A stretch of DNA of 64,000 nt from a virus. Within the stretch, counting starts at the first letter, position 1, and each line of letters opens with the position of its first letter. Positions 49,080-55,688 of the stretch are shown here, one piece after another. The notes under the pieces are model-generated. The model made no database searches and was not told the origin of the DNA. It worked only from the letters and a program-made list of their open reading frames with translations. The position numbers were made by a program, and so were the translations under genes. The stretch spans positions 1 through 64,000 of the IMG/VR virus record IMGVR_UViG_3300042503_001430. One strand, written 5' to 3'.

Positions 49080-50434
49080 TGACCACGTTTACATCACTGT
49101 CGAATCTGCCGGTTGAGAAGACAAAGCGAATCTTGGTGTACCCAAACATCACGAGCAAGAACTACGAGACTGATAGCTACGTTGATGCACTGTCGATGAT
49201 GATCTCATCTCTCAGAAAAGAGAGAAGCGATCTGTTTTGGCACATCATATCACCAGCGAAGCTTAAATCTCTTGAGTTTGAGAACACACACCAGTTTGTG
49301 ATTGGTGGGTTCAATACGTACTCACCACAGATGCGTATTCACTTCAACACCGATGAGTTCAAGCGAGAGATATTGAACTACAAAGACTACCAGTACGATA
49401 TGGTGTTCAGTCATTTACCTGAACATACCCTTCAGTTGATGAACCTCTTGAAGTATCAGACACACTTCGATGTGCGCTGTCTTGGGTACTGTCACTGGTT
49501 TGACTTTCCTAAGATCGTAACGTGGAAAGACACCTTCATGAACAACATTACGGGTCTTCTCGAAATGGACAAATGCTTCGTGAACACCAACGCACAGAAG
49601 AACCTTGCGATCAAAACTGCACGACAGTTTTTCTCTGATTCTGTTATCGCCAAGCTCGAAACGATACTTGAGCCGAACTACCTTGGTATCAAAGAGAGTG
49701 ACTGTACATCAGCACCACGAAAGACTACTGAGAAAATTATTGCATTCAACCATCGCCCTTGGGTGTACAAAGACTACGACACGTTCATCGAAACCTGTGA
49801 CAAGTTGTGGGAGAAGCGTAAAGATTTTCGTGTTTGGGTGCCGTTAGAGAAGACATCAATACGACCGTACATGTACACAGATAAGTTTGACAAGCGTGGG
49901 TACTATGATCACCTGTCGAAGTGTCGTGTGTGCTATGCACCAAAGCAGAAATATGCTGGGTGGAGTATTTCTGCTACTGATTCGATGATGAATGGGTGTC
50001 CGGTTGTGTTCTACAACGGTGACTACTACCACGAGATTTGTCCTGAAGGTGTATCAGATCACTTCACTGATATTGATTCGTCTGTTGCGCTACTAGAGAA
50101 ATACCTCGATGACAATACGTATCGAAATAACAAAGCACAAGAACAACTCAACTGGGCAAGTGACGTGCTACCGTATGGTCGTAGGTCTTCGCATCAGCTT
50201 TCTAAAGCTATTGATGCTGTGCTTGATAATAGCGTTTGTGTACAGTCTCAGAACAAGCTTGGTGAATTGAAAGCGTTCATCAAAAGCCGTGGAGTTGTTT
50301 CCAAACGTGAGCTTCTGACGCACTTCAAATGGGGTCAGGGTATCAATTTTACCAGATACCGAACCGCATTGATGAAAGATCCAAATATCTTCGATTTCCA
50401 AAATACTGCCGATCCACATTTTGTGTGGAAGTGA
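49079..50434 (+). CDS. GT-B glycosyltransferase with a C-terminal winged-helix-like domain
   Basis: 451 residues. Glycosyltransferase features: VNTNAQKNLAIKTARQF linker, KIIAFNHRPWVYKDYDTFIE (start of the second Rossmann domain), and the family-1/4-type donor site GWSISATDSMMNGCPVVFY. The final 60 residues (LGELKAFIKSRGVVSKREL, LTHFKWGQGINFTRYRTAL) look like a winged helix followed by FDFQNTADPHFVW. A DNA-binding domain on a glycosyltransferase suggests DNA-base glycosylation. Cell-surface glycosylation is the alternative. The start overlaps the previous stop. Confidence 0.75.
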   Translation: MTTFTSLSNLPVEKTKRILVYPNITSKNYETDSYVDALSMMISSLRKERSDLFWHIISPAKLKSLEFENTHQFVIGGFNTYSPQMRIHFNTDEFKREILNYKDYQYDMVFSHLPEHTLQLMNLLKYQTHFDVRCLGYCHWFDFPKIVTWKDTFMNNITGLLEMDKCFVNTNAQKNLAIKTARQFFSDSVIAKLETILEPNYLGIKESDCTSAPRKTTEKIIAFNHRPWVYKDYDTFIETCDKLWEKRKDFRVWVPLEKTSIRPYMYTDKFDKRGYYDHLSKCRVCYAPKQKYAGWSISATDSMMNGCPVVFYNGDYYHEICPEGVSDHFTDIDSSVALLEKYLDDNTYRNNKAQEQLNWASDVLPYGRRSSHQLSKAIDAVLDNSVCVQSQNKLGELKAFIKSRGVVSKRELLTHFKWGQGINFTRYRTALMKDPNIFDFQNTADPHFVWK

Positions 50435-50443
50435 GTATAATTC

Positions 50444-50472
50444 TTTACAACAACAATGCGCTCGTGTATAAT
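50444..50472 (+). promoter_or_regulatory. Near-consensus sigma70 promoter for RNase H
   Basis: TTTACA (50444-50449), 17 bp and a perfect TATAAT (50467-50472). Expected transcription start is about 50479, giving a short leader with GCGGAGG. Confidence 0.85.
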
Positions 50473-50504
50473 AAAAGGTAGAACTACAAAGTAGCGGAGG
50501 CGTT

Positions 50505-51392
50505 ATTATACTCATTGATTTCAACCAAACCCTCATATCGAATTTGATGTCGCAGATAAGCTCGAACCCTACAGCTCAGTTATCAGAAGACATGATTCGT
50601 CATATGGTGCTCACATCAATCTTGTCATACAAGCGCAAGTTCGGTGACAAGTATGGTCAGATGGTTTTCTGTACTGATGACAGAAAGTACTGGCGTAAAG
50701 AATTCTTCCCGTACTACAAAGCAAACCGCAAGAAAATGCGTGATGCATCAAAGTTCGACTGGAATCTCATCTTCACCACACTGAACAAGATTCGTGATGA
50801 GATCGCAGATAAGTTTCCGTATGTGGTGATTCGTGTTGAGGGTGCAGAAGCAGATGACATTGTTGCTACGATGTGTAAGTACACTCAGTCACACCGACTC
50901 ATTCAAGAGGGGTTAGACCAGGTACCTGAACCTGTAATGATCTTGTCTGGTGACAAAGACTTCTTACAGTTGCAGAAATACCCGAACGTACATCAGTACT
51001 CACCTATTCTCAAGAAGTTTCTTATTGAGAAAGAGCCACAGCGATACTTGCTTGAGCACATCTTGACTGGCGACTCTGGTGACGGAATACCAAACTTCTT
51101 ATCGAACGATGCTGTGTTCGTGACGCCAGATCAGAGACAGAAGCCTATCCGAAAAGACAAGCTTGCTGAGTGGGTTGCTTCTGACAATTTGGAATCTATG
51201 TTCGACGAGACCATGCTCAGAAACTTCAAGAGAAACCAAACTCTCATTGATTTGAGCAACGTACCTCCAAAAATCGAGCAGAAAATCATAGAAGCCTTCG
51301 AAAAAGGTCCACAAGGTGAGCGACGGAATTTACTAAATTATTTCATAGAGAATCGTCTCAAATACTTAATGGAAAGTATTTCAGAGTTTTGA
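50505..51392 (+). CDS. rnh: RNase H (T4 Rnh, FEN-like 5' nuclease), non-AUG start
   Basis: 295 residues if started at ATT 50505. The essential N-terminal metal site ILIDFNQTLI (T4 CLIDFSQIAL) is encoded upstream of the first ATG (50547) and TTG (50544). No ATG, GTG or TTG lies in frame before it. A perfect GGAGG (50496-50500) sits four bases before ATT and seven before ATA (50508), so one of these is probably the start. Downstream motifs: YWRKEFFPYYKANRKK, EGAEADDIVA, ILSGDKDFLQLQKY and LTGDSGDGIPN, all as in T4 RNase H. It removes RNA primers. Confidence 0.88.
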   Translation: MILIDFNQTLISNLMSQISSNPTAQLSEDMIRHMVLTSILSYKRKFGDKYGQMVFCTDDRKYWRKEFFPYYKANRKKMRDASKFDWNLIFTTLNKIRDEIADKFPYVVIRVEGAEADDIVATMCKYTQSHRLIQEGLDQVPEPVMILSGDKDFLQLQKYPNVHQYSPILKKFLIEKEPQRYLLEHILTGDSGDGIPNFLSNDAVFVTPDQRQKPIRKDKLAEWVASDNLESMFDETMLRNFKRNQTLIDLSNVPPKIEQKIIEAFEKGPQGERRNLLNYFIENRLKYLMESISEF

Positions 51393-51402
51393 TGGAGTTA
51401 TG

Positions 51403-51933
51403 ATGTCTTCCCTGAGTGTTGCAGAGGTTGTTCAGTTATTGAAGTCTGCGAAGACCAAGAACGAGCGAACTCAAATATTGAAAACTCATGATTCACCTGC
51501 ACTGCGTGGAATCTTGAGAATGAATTATGACGCATCTTTGGTTTTGTCGCTACCCGAAGGTAAGCCACCATACACCCCGATGGCGGTACCACAGGGTTTT
51601 GGTAACACGACATTGAAGGTTTCTGCTAAGGGTTGGTACGTTTTCAATAGAGAGAACACACCGAACCTCAGACAGTCAAAACGAGAGGCGATGTTTATTA
51701 GTTTGCTAGAAGCTCTTGATCCGGTAGAAGCAGAAATTCTTCTCGCTGCGAAAGACAAGAAGCTTGAGTTGGGTCTAACCAAAAAGGCAATCGACGAAGT
51801 ATTTCCAGGTTTGATAAAATCTGAAGGTAAGACTAATGGCAAAAAAGAACAGTCAGCAAAAGCAGCTAACAACGCAGCAAGCACCGCCACTGAGAGCGAT
51901 GGTGAAGCTGCACGAACTGATACTGACATTTGA
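51403..51933 (+). CDS. Conserved phage protein (DUF6433-like)
   Basis: 176 residues. N-terminal helices (VAEVVQLLKSAKTKNERTQIL), LRGILRMNYDASLVLSLPEG and REAMFISLLEALDPVEAEILL fit a conserved hypothetical family of T4-like phages next to rnh (DUF6433 by recollection). The C-terminus is an Ala/Lys/Glu-rich disordered tail. ATG 51403 is at better distance from GGAG than 51400. Confidence 0.75.
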   Translation: MSSLSVAEVVQLLKSAKTKNERTQILKTHDSPALRGILRMNYDASLVLSLPEGKPPYTPMAVPQGFGNTTLKVSAKGWYVFNRENTPNLRQSKREAMFISLLEALDPVEAEILLAAKDKKLELGLTKKAIDEVFPGLIKSEGKTNGKKEQSAKAANNAASTATESDGEAARTDTDI

Positions 51934-52105
51934 TACTAACAAGCCAAACGAGCAGATCGAAGCACAAGCAATTCACCTGTTAGATGAAATTAACAAACTT
52001 CTCTGCAAGCATTTCAAAGAGTTGTTGCCACAGGTCTATAAAGATCCAAAGAAGAAGACTAAGATTTCAGTTGTTCCAATCACTCCAGAAGACCTTGAAG
52101 AATAG
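51836..52105 (+). CDS. Hypothetical small protein
   Basis: 89 residues, starting inside the previous gene's disordered tail in another frame. A Gln/Lys-rich head (KKNSQQKQLTTQQAPP) and helical body (AIHLLDEINKLLCKHFKELL). Not recognised. Confidence 0.68.
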   Translation: MAKKNSQQKQLTTQQAPPLRAMVKLHELILTFDTNKPNEQIEAQAIHLLDEINKLLCKHFKELLPQVYKDPKKKTKISVVPITPEDLEE

Positions 52106-52128
52106 TTTGGATACTTCGGTTTTGTAGC

Positions 52129-52136
52129 CATAAATA
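52129..52136 (+). promoter_or_regulatory. T4-type late promoter (CATAAATA)
   Basis: CATAAATA, 36 bases before the membrane-anchored metallopeptidase-like gene. Confidence 0.72.
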
Positions 52137-52164
52137 AAATAGGCTATAAACACGTAGGTACCGA

Positions 52165-52794
52165 ATGAATTTACTACTTTCAGCACTCGTCTCTCTCGTC
52201 AGAGTATCTGTAAAAATCTTCTTTGCAGTGCTACCCTCCGTTTTGGTTCTTGCAGTATTGACTCAGCCAGAGATTTTGATGAATCGTGGTGTCTCGGTAA
52301 TTAGCAAGACTGACCATGTAGCTATTCACGAGTTGTTTCCAAACTCTTCATGGAATGACCTTGAGCCATGCGGTAAGTATTTCGATGAGCTAGAAGAGTT
52401 TCGCAAAGCTCGACAGTGCGTAAATGATAACGTGTGGTCGGATAGACCTCTCACCTCTAACGAGCTAGATTTTCCTATTCCTCGCTGCTACATCGTGAAA
52501 GCACACGGCCCTAATGTTCTCTCAAAAGATGGAATCAACTTCATACCAATATTTGATGGTATGGGTGTGGGTGCTATTGTTGGTGTTTATCAACCAGAGA
52601 CGCATACCGTGTATGTTGTAGAGAACGTAGACGCACCTATGGTGTATCGTCACGAACTTCAGCACTACTTCTTACATGAGCATGACCCAGAAACTTCGGG
52701 TGGTGGTCATCACCAGCCTATTTGGCAAAAGTGTGAACCTCCATATTACACACCTTCAAAGAAGGCTGAAGCTCTCGGCAAGAAAGAAGATTAG
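52165..52794 (+). CDS. Membrane-anchored HExxH metallopeptidase-like protein
   Basis: 209 residues. An N-terminal hydrophobic helix (IFFAVLPSVLVLAVL) is a signal anchor. VYRHELQHYFLHEHDPE contains HELQH at 163-167, and GGGHHQPIW follows with possible third His ligand. Late promoter upstream. A periplasmic zinc peptidase acting late (envelope or lysis) is an inference. Confidence 0.65.
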   Translation: MNLLLSALVSLVRVSVKIFFAVLPSVLVLAVLTQPEILMNRGVSVISKTDHVAIHELFPNSSWNDLEPCGKYFDELEEFRKARQCVNDNVWSDRPLTSNELDFPIPRCYIVKAHGPNVLSKDGINFIPIFDGMGVGAIVGVYQPETHTVYVVENVDAPMVYRHELQHYFLHEHDPETSGGGHHQPIWQKCEPPYYTPSKKAEALGKKED

Positions 52795-52940
52795 CTCTTC
52801 TTTTTGGATCTAGGCTTTTTTGTGGATTTCTCTTCCTTTTTCGTGGATATTGGAAGTGGTCCAGCATTACAAGCCTTTATCAATCCAAGCTTGAACAATA
52901 CTTGACAGATCAGACACTTAATTCGCTTCTTAATATTCAT
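52791..52940 (-). CDS. Small antisense ORF, Cys-containing basic peptide
   Basis: 49 residues from ATG 52940 on the minus strand: IKKRIKCLICQVLFKLGLIK followed by a Lys/Ser-rich tail (STKKEEKSTKKPRSKKKS). Its end overlaps the end of the plus-strand metallopeptidase-like gene by 4 bases. The codon pattern looks plausible and otherwise this 200-base stretch would be empty, but support is weak. Confidence 0.4.
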   Translation of the reverse strand: MNIKKRIKCLICQVLFKLGLIKACNAGPLPISTKKEEKSTKKPRSKKKS

Positions 52941-52958
52941 ACTTACCCATAAAGTTGT

Positions 52959-52986
52959 TTGTGTGTCGCACACAGTGTGATATACT
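52959..52986 (+). promoter_or_regulatory. Sigma70-like promoter with a palindrome in the spacer
   Basis: TTGTGT (52959-52964), 16 bp, TATACT (52981-52986). The inverted repeat GTGTG-TCG-CACAC (52961-52973) overlaps the -35 and spacer and may be an operator. The next ATG is at 52993, so the leader is very short. Confidence 0.55.
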
Positions 52987-52992
52987 ATATGT

Positions 52993-53577
52993 ATGAATAT
53001 TTTCTACCTTTCTTCTGACCCCGTACAAGCTGCACGTTACCACCTCGACAAGCACGTTGTAAAAATGATACTTGAGACCGCACAACTTCTCAGTACCGCA
53101 CATCGTATGCTCGACGGCGTGCAGACTCAAGTTTCCAAAACCACCAAGACTGGTAAGCAGAAGACAGTCAAGCGTTACATACTCGCAAACCCTCTACACA
53201 ACGAGATTGTCTACAGTGCTACGCATATCAACCATCCGTGCGCCATCTGGTGTCGTGAGAACATAAATAACTATATGTGGTTATATGAGCTTTTCGTGGC
53301 GCTGTGTGACGAATATACTTACCGCTACGGCAAAAAACATAGGTCTGACATCTTACTGCGTGACATTCTCAAGTCGCCGCCGACCAGCATTTCTCACGCA
53401 CCATTTACACCACCAGCACAAGCGATGCCTGACCGATACAAACATGCTGACCCTGTTGTTGCGTATCAGCAATATTACATCGGCGAAAAATACAGATTTG
53501 CCAGATACACAAAACGCCCACGTCCTGCTTGGTTCAAAGTCACCGATTATCATGGGGGTGAACATGCCAACGTATGA
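52993..53577 (+). CDS. Conserved hypothetical phage protein (DKHVVKM family)
   Basis: 194 residues. NIFYLSSDPVQAARYHLDKH and VVKMILETAQLLSTAHRMLDG (each within length) form a very conserved N-terminal block of a phage family seen next to nucleotide and repair genes. HPCAIWCRENINNYMWLYEL and a C-terminal RYTKRPRPAWFKV complete it. The end faintly recalls T4 endonuclease V (PTWYKYYG), but I do not assign that activity. Confidence 0.78.
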   Translation: MNIFYLSSDPVQAARYHLDKHVVKMILETAQLLSTAHRMLDGVQTQVSKTTKTGKQKTVKRYILANPLHNEIVYSATHINHPCAIWCRENINNYMWLYELFVALCDEYTYRYGKKHRSDILLRDILKSPPTSISHAPFTPPAQAMPDRYKHADPVVAYQQYYIGEKYRFARYTKRPRPAWFKVTDYHGGEHANV

Positions 53578-53824
53578 TTATACTTGCTCTAAGTGTGGTC
53601 ACACATTTGAACGAATCTGTCGAATCGCTAACAGGCTCGATGCAGAACAGGAACCGTGTCCTGGCTGTAACGATAAATGTTGTGTGAGTTTGACGATCAA
53701 CACACCTTCTCTTGTAAGTCCGTTTCGAGTTGATGGTTTAGTTAAACCGAAGGGTGACTTCAAAGAACGTATGCAACAGATCAAATCAAAATCGGGTAGA
53801 AAAAACACTATTAAGGATTACTAA
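53564..53824 (+). CDS. FmdB-family zinc-ribbon protein, second copy
   Basis: 86 residues. MPTYDYTCSKCGHTFE and PCPGCNDKCC give the two Cys pairs of the FmdB domain. Related to the protein at 31800. It starts inside the end of the preceding gene behind GGGGGTG. The C-terminus is Lys-rich. Confidence 0.78.
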   Translation: MPTYDYTCSKCGHTFERICRIANRLDAEQEPCPGCNDKCCVSLTINTPSLVSPFRVDGLVKPKGDFKERMQQIKSKSGRKNTIKDY

Positions 53825-53827
53825 TCC

Positions 53828-54598
53828 ATGGGCAAACGGTCCAGCAGAAAAAACGCACATCACGAGCCGCAAGAAGAGACAGTTTTTGAGGAGATAGTAG
53901 ATCCTTATCGCCGACAGAAAAAGCTACTCAAGCACAATTTTCCGTTAGGTCAGATTACTCCATTAACTGACAATCAAGAAGCTGCGTTTCATGCAAATGG
54001 TTCTGCAAAGAATCTCGTTCTGTATGGTGTTGCTGGCACAGGTAAAACATTTCTTGCGTCTTATTTCGCACTCAGTGATCTTGTTGCGGGTCATGCAAAA
54101 CGAATCATCATTGTTCGAAGTGCAGTGACAACACGTGATCAAGGTTTCTTACCAGGTACGCTTCAAGAAAAAATGGCTATGTACGAAGCGCCATATCGTG
54201 AAGTGTTTGCTGAATTGTGTGGTGGTAGACGTGATGTCTATGATGTTCTCAAGAAGAAAGACTACCTTGAGTTCATGTCAACATCATTCATTCGAGGTGT
54301 CACATTCGATGATGCAATTATCATCGTAGATGAAATTCAGAACCTCACCGATCATGAAGTCAATTCTGTGTTGACTCGTGTTGGTAAAAATACTCGTGTC
54401 ATTCTTTGTGGTGACACACGACAGAACGATCTTAAAATGACGGGCAAGAAGAATCAAGAAACTGGTATGCCAGGTCTGCTGTCGGTTGCGAGAGCGATGA
54501 ACAGTTTTGCGCTCGTCGAGTTCGGTGTGAAAGATATTGTGCGCTCTGGTTTCGTCAAAGAGTACATCATCACACGCATCAATCTTGGACTCGATTGA
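53828..54598 (+). CDS. phoH: PhoH-like ATPase
   Basis: 256 residues. Walker A GVAGTGKT at 67-74, RSAVTTRDQGFLPGTLQEKM (a PhoH hallmark, truncated), Walker B IIIVDEIQNLTDHE and a CGDTRQND motif. PhoH-like proteins are widespread in marine phages; function possibly RNA helicase or ATPase. 3 bases after the FmdB stop. Confidence 0.93.
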   Translation: MGKRSSRKNAHHEPQEETVFEEIVDPYRRQKKLLKHNFPLGQITPLTDNQEAAFHANGSAKNLVLYGVAGTGKTFLASYFALSDLVAGHAKRIIIVRSAVTTRDQGFLPGTLQEKMAMYEAPYREVFAELCGGRRDVYDVLKKKDYLEFMSTSFIRGVTFDDAIIIVDEIQNLTDHEVNSVLTRVGKNTRVILCGDTRQNDLKMTGKKNQETGMPGLLSVARAMNSFALVEFGVKDIVRSGFVKEYIITRINLGLD

Positions 54599-54619
54599 TT
54601 CTGAAAGAACGATAAAATC

Positions 54620-54648
54620 TTGCTTTTTCGTTTCATTTTGTGTACATT
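54620..54648 (+). promoter_or_regulatory. Sigma70-like promoter
   Basis: TTGCTT (54620-54625), 17 bp, TACATT (54643-54648). 33 bases before the next start codon. Confidence 0.6.
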
Positions 54649-54680
54649 ATGAAAGCAGTATTCATTAAAGGTGATTGAAC

Positions 54681-55130
54681 ATGGCAAAGAACACAAAGAA
54701 GACAGAGGGTGTAAAGCACGACCAGCAGAAAATCCGTTGGGACTTGATTCCATACGATGCAGTCAATGAGATTGCTAAAGTACTCACTTTCGGTGCAGCG
54801 AAGTATGAAGCACGAAATTGGGAAAAGGGTATGGATTGGTCACGTGCGTTCGGTGCACTACAACGCCACCTCACTCGATGGTTTCATGGTCAAGATAAAG
54901 ACAAAGAGACCAAACTCACTCACTTAGCAAATGCTGGTTGTTGCTTGTTCTTTCTACTCTCATGGGAGCTTCGTCAAGTTGGTAATGACGACCGACCGAA
55001 GTTAGATCCAAAACTTCTTGAGCACATGGATGATACAGAATTCATGCAAAATGTATTCGAACTTCTCAAGCAGGTAAACCAGCAACAATCCACAGAAGAC
55101 GAAGAAGTTGCAGAGAACCTTCCAAACTAG
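54681..55130 (+). CDS. dATP/dGTP pyrophosphohydrolase-like protein (DUF5664)
   Basis: 149 residues. GVKHDQQKIRWDLIPYDAV, VLTFGAAKYEARNWEKGMDW, LQRHLTRWFHGQDKD and LTHLANAGCCLFFLL match the DUF5664/MazG-superfamily pattern with its metal-binding Glu/Asp/His set. Members hydrolyse dATP/dGTP in some phages (MazZ). No PurZ-like adenylosuccinate synthase is visible in this window, so Z-base DNA is not implied. Confidence 0.82.
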   Translation: MAKNTKKTEGVKHDQQKIRWDLIPYDAVNEIAKVLTFGAAKYEARNWEKGMDWSRAFGALQRHLTRWFHGQDKDKETKLTHLANAGCCLFFLLSWELRQVGNDDRPKLDPKLLEHMDDTEFMQNVFELLKQVNQQQSTEDEEVAENLPN

Positions 55131-55143
55131 GTTCATGTAAATA

Positions 55144-55172
55144 TTGACAATCACATAAATCTTGTGTATACT
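55144..55172 (+). promoter_or_regulatory. Consensus sigma70 promoter for tmRNA
   Basis: TTGACA (55144-55149), 17 bp, TATACT (55167-55172). The predicted start at about 55179-55181 coincides with the mature 5' end of the tmRNA. Confidence 0.9.
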
Positions 55173-55180
55173 GGTTTTAC

Positions 55181-55568
55181 GGGCCTGCGTAGTTTCGACA
55201 AGCTGTAGGAACTAGCCTCTCCCACAACACGATGATGGTTCTTGGCATCGTAATAAATGAACCACCGTTTAAGTGCAAACTTCAACGACTCTGCTTACGC
55301 CTTAGCTGCATAAGCCGTGGTGTGTAACTGTTCTGCTAGTTACGTTACACACTGCGAAACTCAAACTAGCGGTGCTCACGGATAACCGTTCGTAACGTGA
55401 GGGTAAAACCTAATCTTGGAGCGGGAATAGTGGCTACCCACTACCGACATGACTTAGAGGTGTTTGATCTGTAAAGTCTGAGGTCTATTAATTGATCAAC
55501 CTATTGTTGTAAACGGAACTAGAGAACACAGCTTGAACAACGGGTGCGACTCCCGTTCAGGTCCACCA
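55181..55568 (+). ncRNA. ssrA: Phage-encoded transfer-messenger RNA (tmRNA)
   Basis: 388 bases. The 5' end GGGCCTG pairs with CAGGTCC (55558-55564), followed by discriminator A and CCA (55565-55568): a 7-bp acceptor stem. The T arm is ACGGG-TGCGACT-CCCGT. Near the 5' end TAGTTTCGAC corresponds to the conserved tmRNA D-loop region. The tag frame begins at GCA 55275 and reads ANFNDSAYALAA followed by TAA (55311-55313), ending in the canonical YALAA degron. It is one-piece, with its own promoter. It would rescue stalled ribosomes and tag products for ClpXP, perhaps suited to phage-modified translation. Confidence 0.95.
55275..55313 (+). other. tmRNA tag reading frame (ANFNDSAYALAA)
   Basis: Twelve codons and a TAA stop inside the tmRNA. 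With the alanine from the charged tmRNA the tag would be AANFNDSAYALAA. The N-terminal part differs from the common ANDENYALAA; the C-terminal YALAA recognised by ClpX is kept. Confidence 0.92.
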
Positions 55569-55574
55569 ATTTGT

Positions 55575-55582
55575 CATAAATA
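55575..55582 (+). promoter_or_regulatory. T4-type late promoter (CATAAATA)
   Basis: CATAAATA, 7 bases after the tmRNA end. The expected late start (about 6 bases downstream) is at 55588, exactly the first base of the structured RNA element. Confidence 0.75.
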
Positions 55583-55587
55583 GTAAC

Positions 55588-55677
55588 GGGTTTGTCACTA
55601 GGAAGTGTTTTTACCGTTTCCTGCTGCGAATCTGACTCCGAAGCGGAACGGTGCCAGGAGTTAGAAGTGACAAGCCC
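55588..55677 (+). ncRNA. Three-way-junction RNA element with a kissing loop
   Basis: Closing helix P1: 55588-55599 with 55666-55677 (GGGTTTGTCACT/AGTGACAAGCCC, 12 bp, one G-U). P2: AGGAA (55600-55604) with TTCCT (55618-55622). P3: TCTGACTCC (55631-55639) with GGAGTTAGA (55657-55665), 9 bp with one G-U. The P2 loop ACCGT (55613-55617) is complementary to ACGGT (55648-55652) in the P3 loop. All unpaired junction bases are in one linker (55623-55630). The element starts at the predicted late transcription start and ends 11 bases before the next ATG. No known family recognised; a ribozyme, riboswitch-like leader or stabilising 5' cap are options. Confidence 0.72.
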
Positions 55678-55688
55678 ACTTGAATATT

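Noticed and set aside
52993-53577. Pyrimidine-dimer glycosylase (DenV) call
   Set aside because: Only a short C-terminal resemblance exists. The N-terminal catalytic region of DenV is not recognisable.
53285-53824. 179-residue ORF covering the end of the DKHVVKM gene
   Set aside because: Only its C-terminal part, starting at ATG 53564 with a ribosome-binding site, is a recognisable FmdB protein. The rest is a shadow frame.
54681-55130. Z-genome (2-aminoadenine) phage signature
   Set aside because: The DUF5664 protein alone is not enough. No PurZ, DatZ or DpoZ-type polymerase is visible in the window.
55588-55677. Second hammerhead ribozyme
   Set aside because: CTGACTCCGAAGC superficially recalls the core, but the required CUGANGA and GAAA elements are missing. 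The helices found define a different junction.
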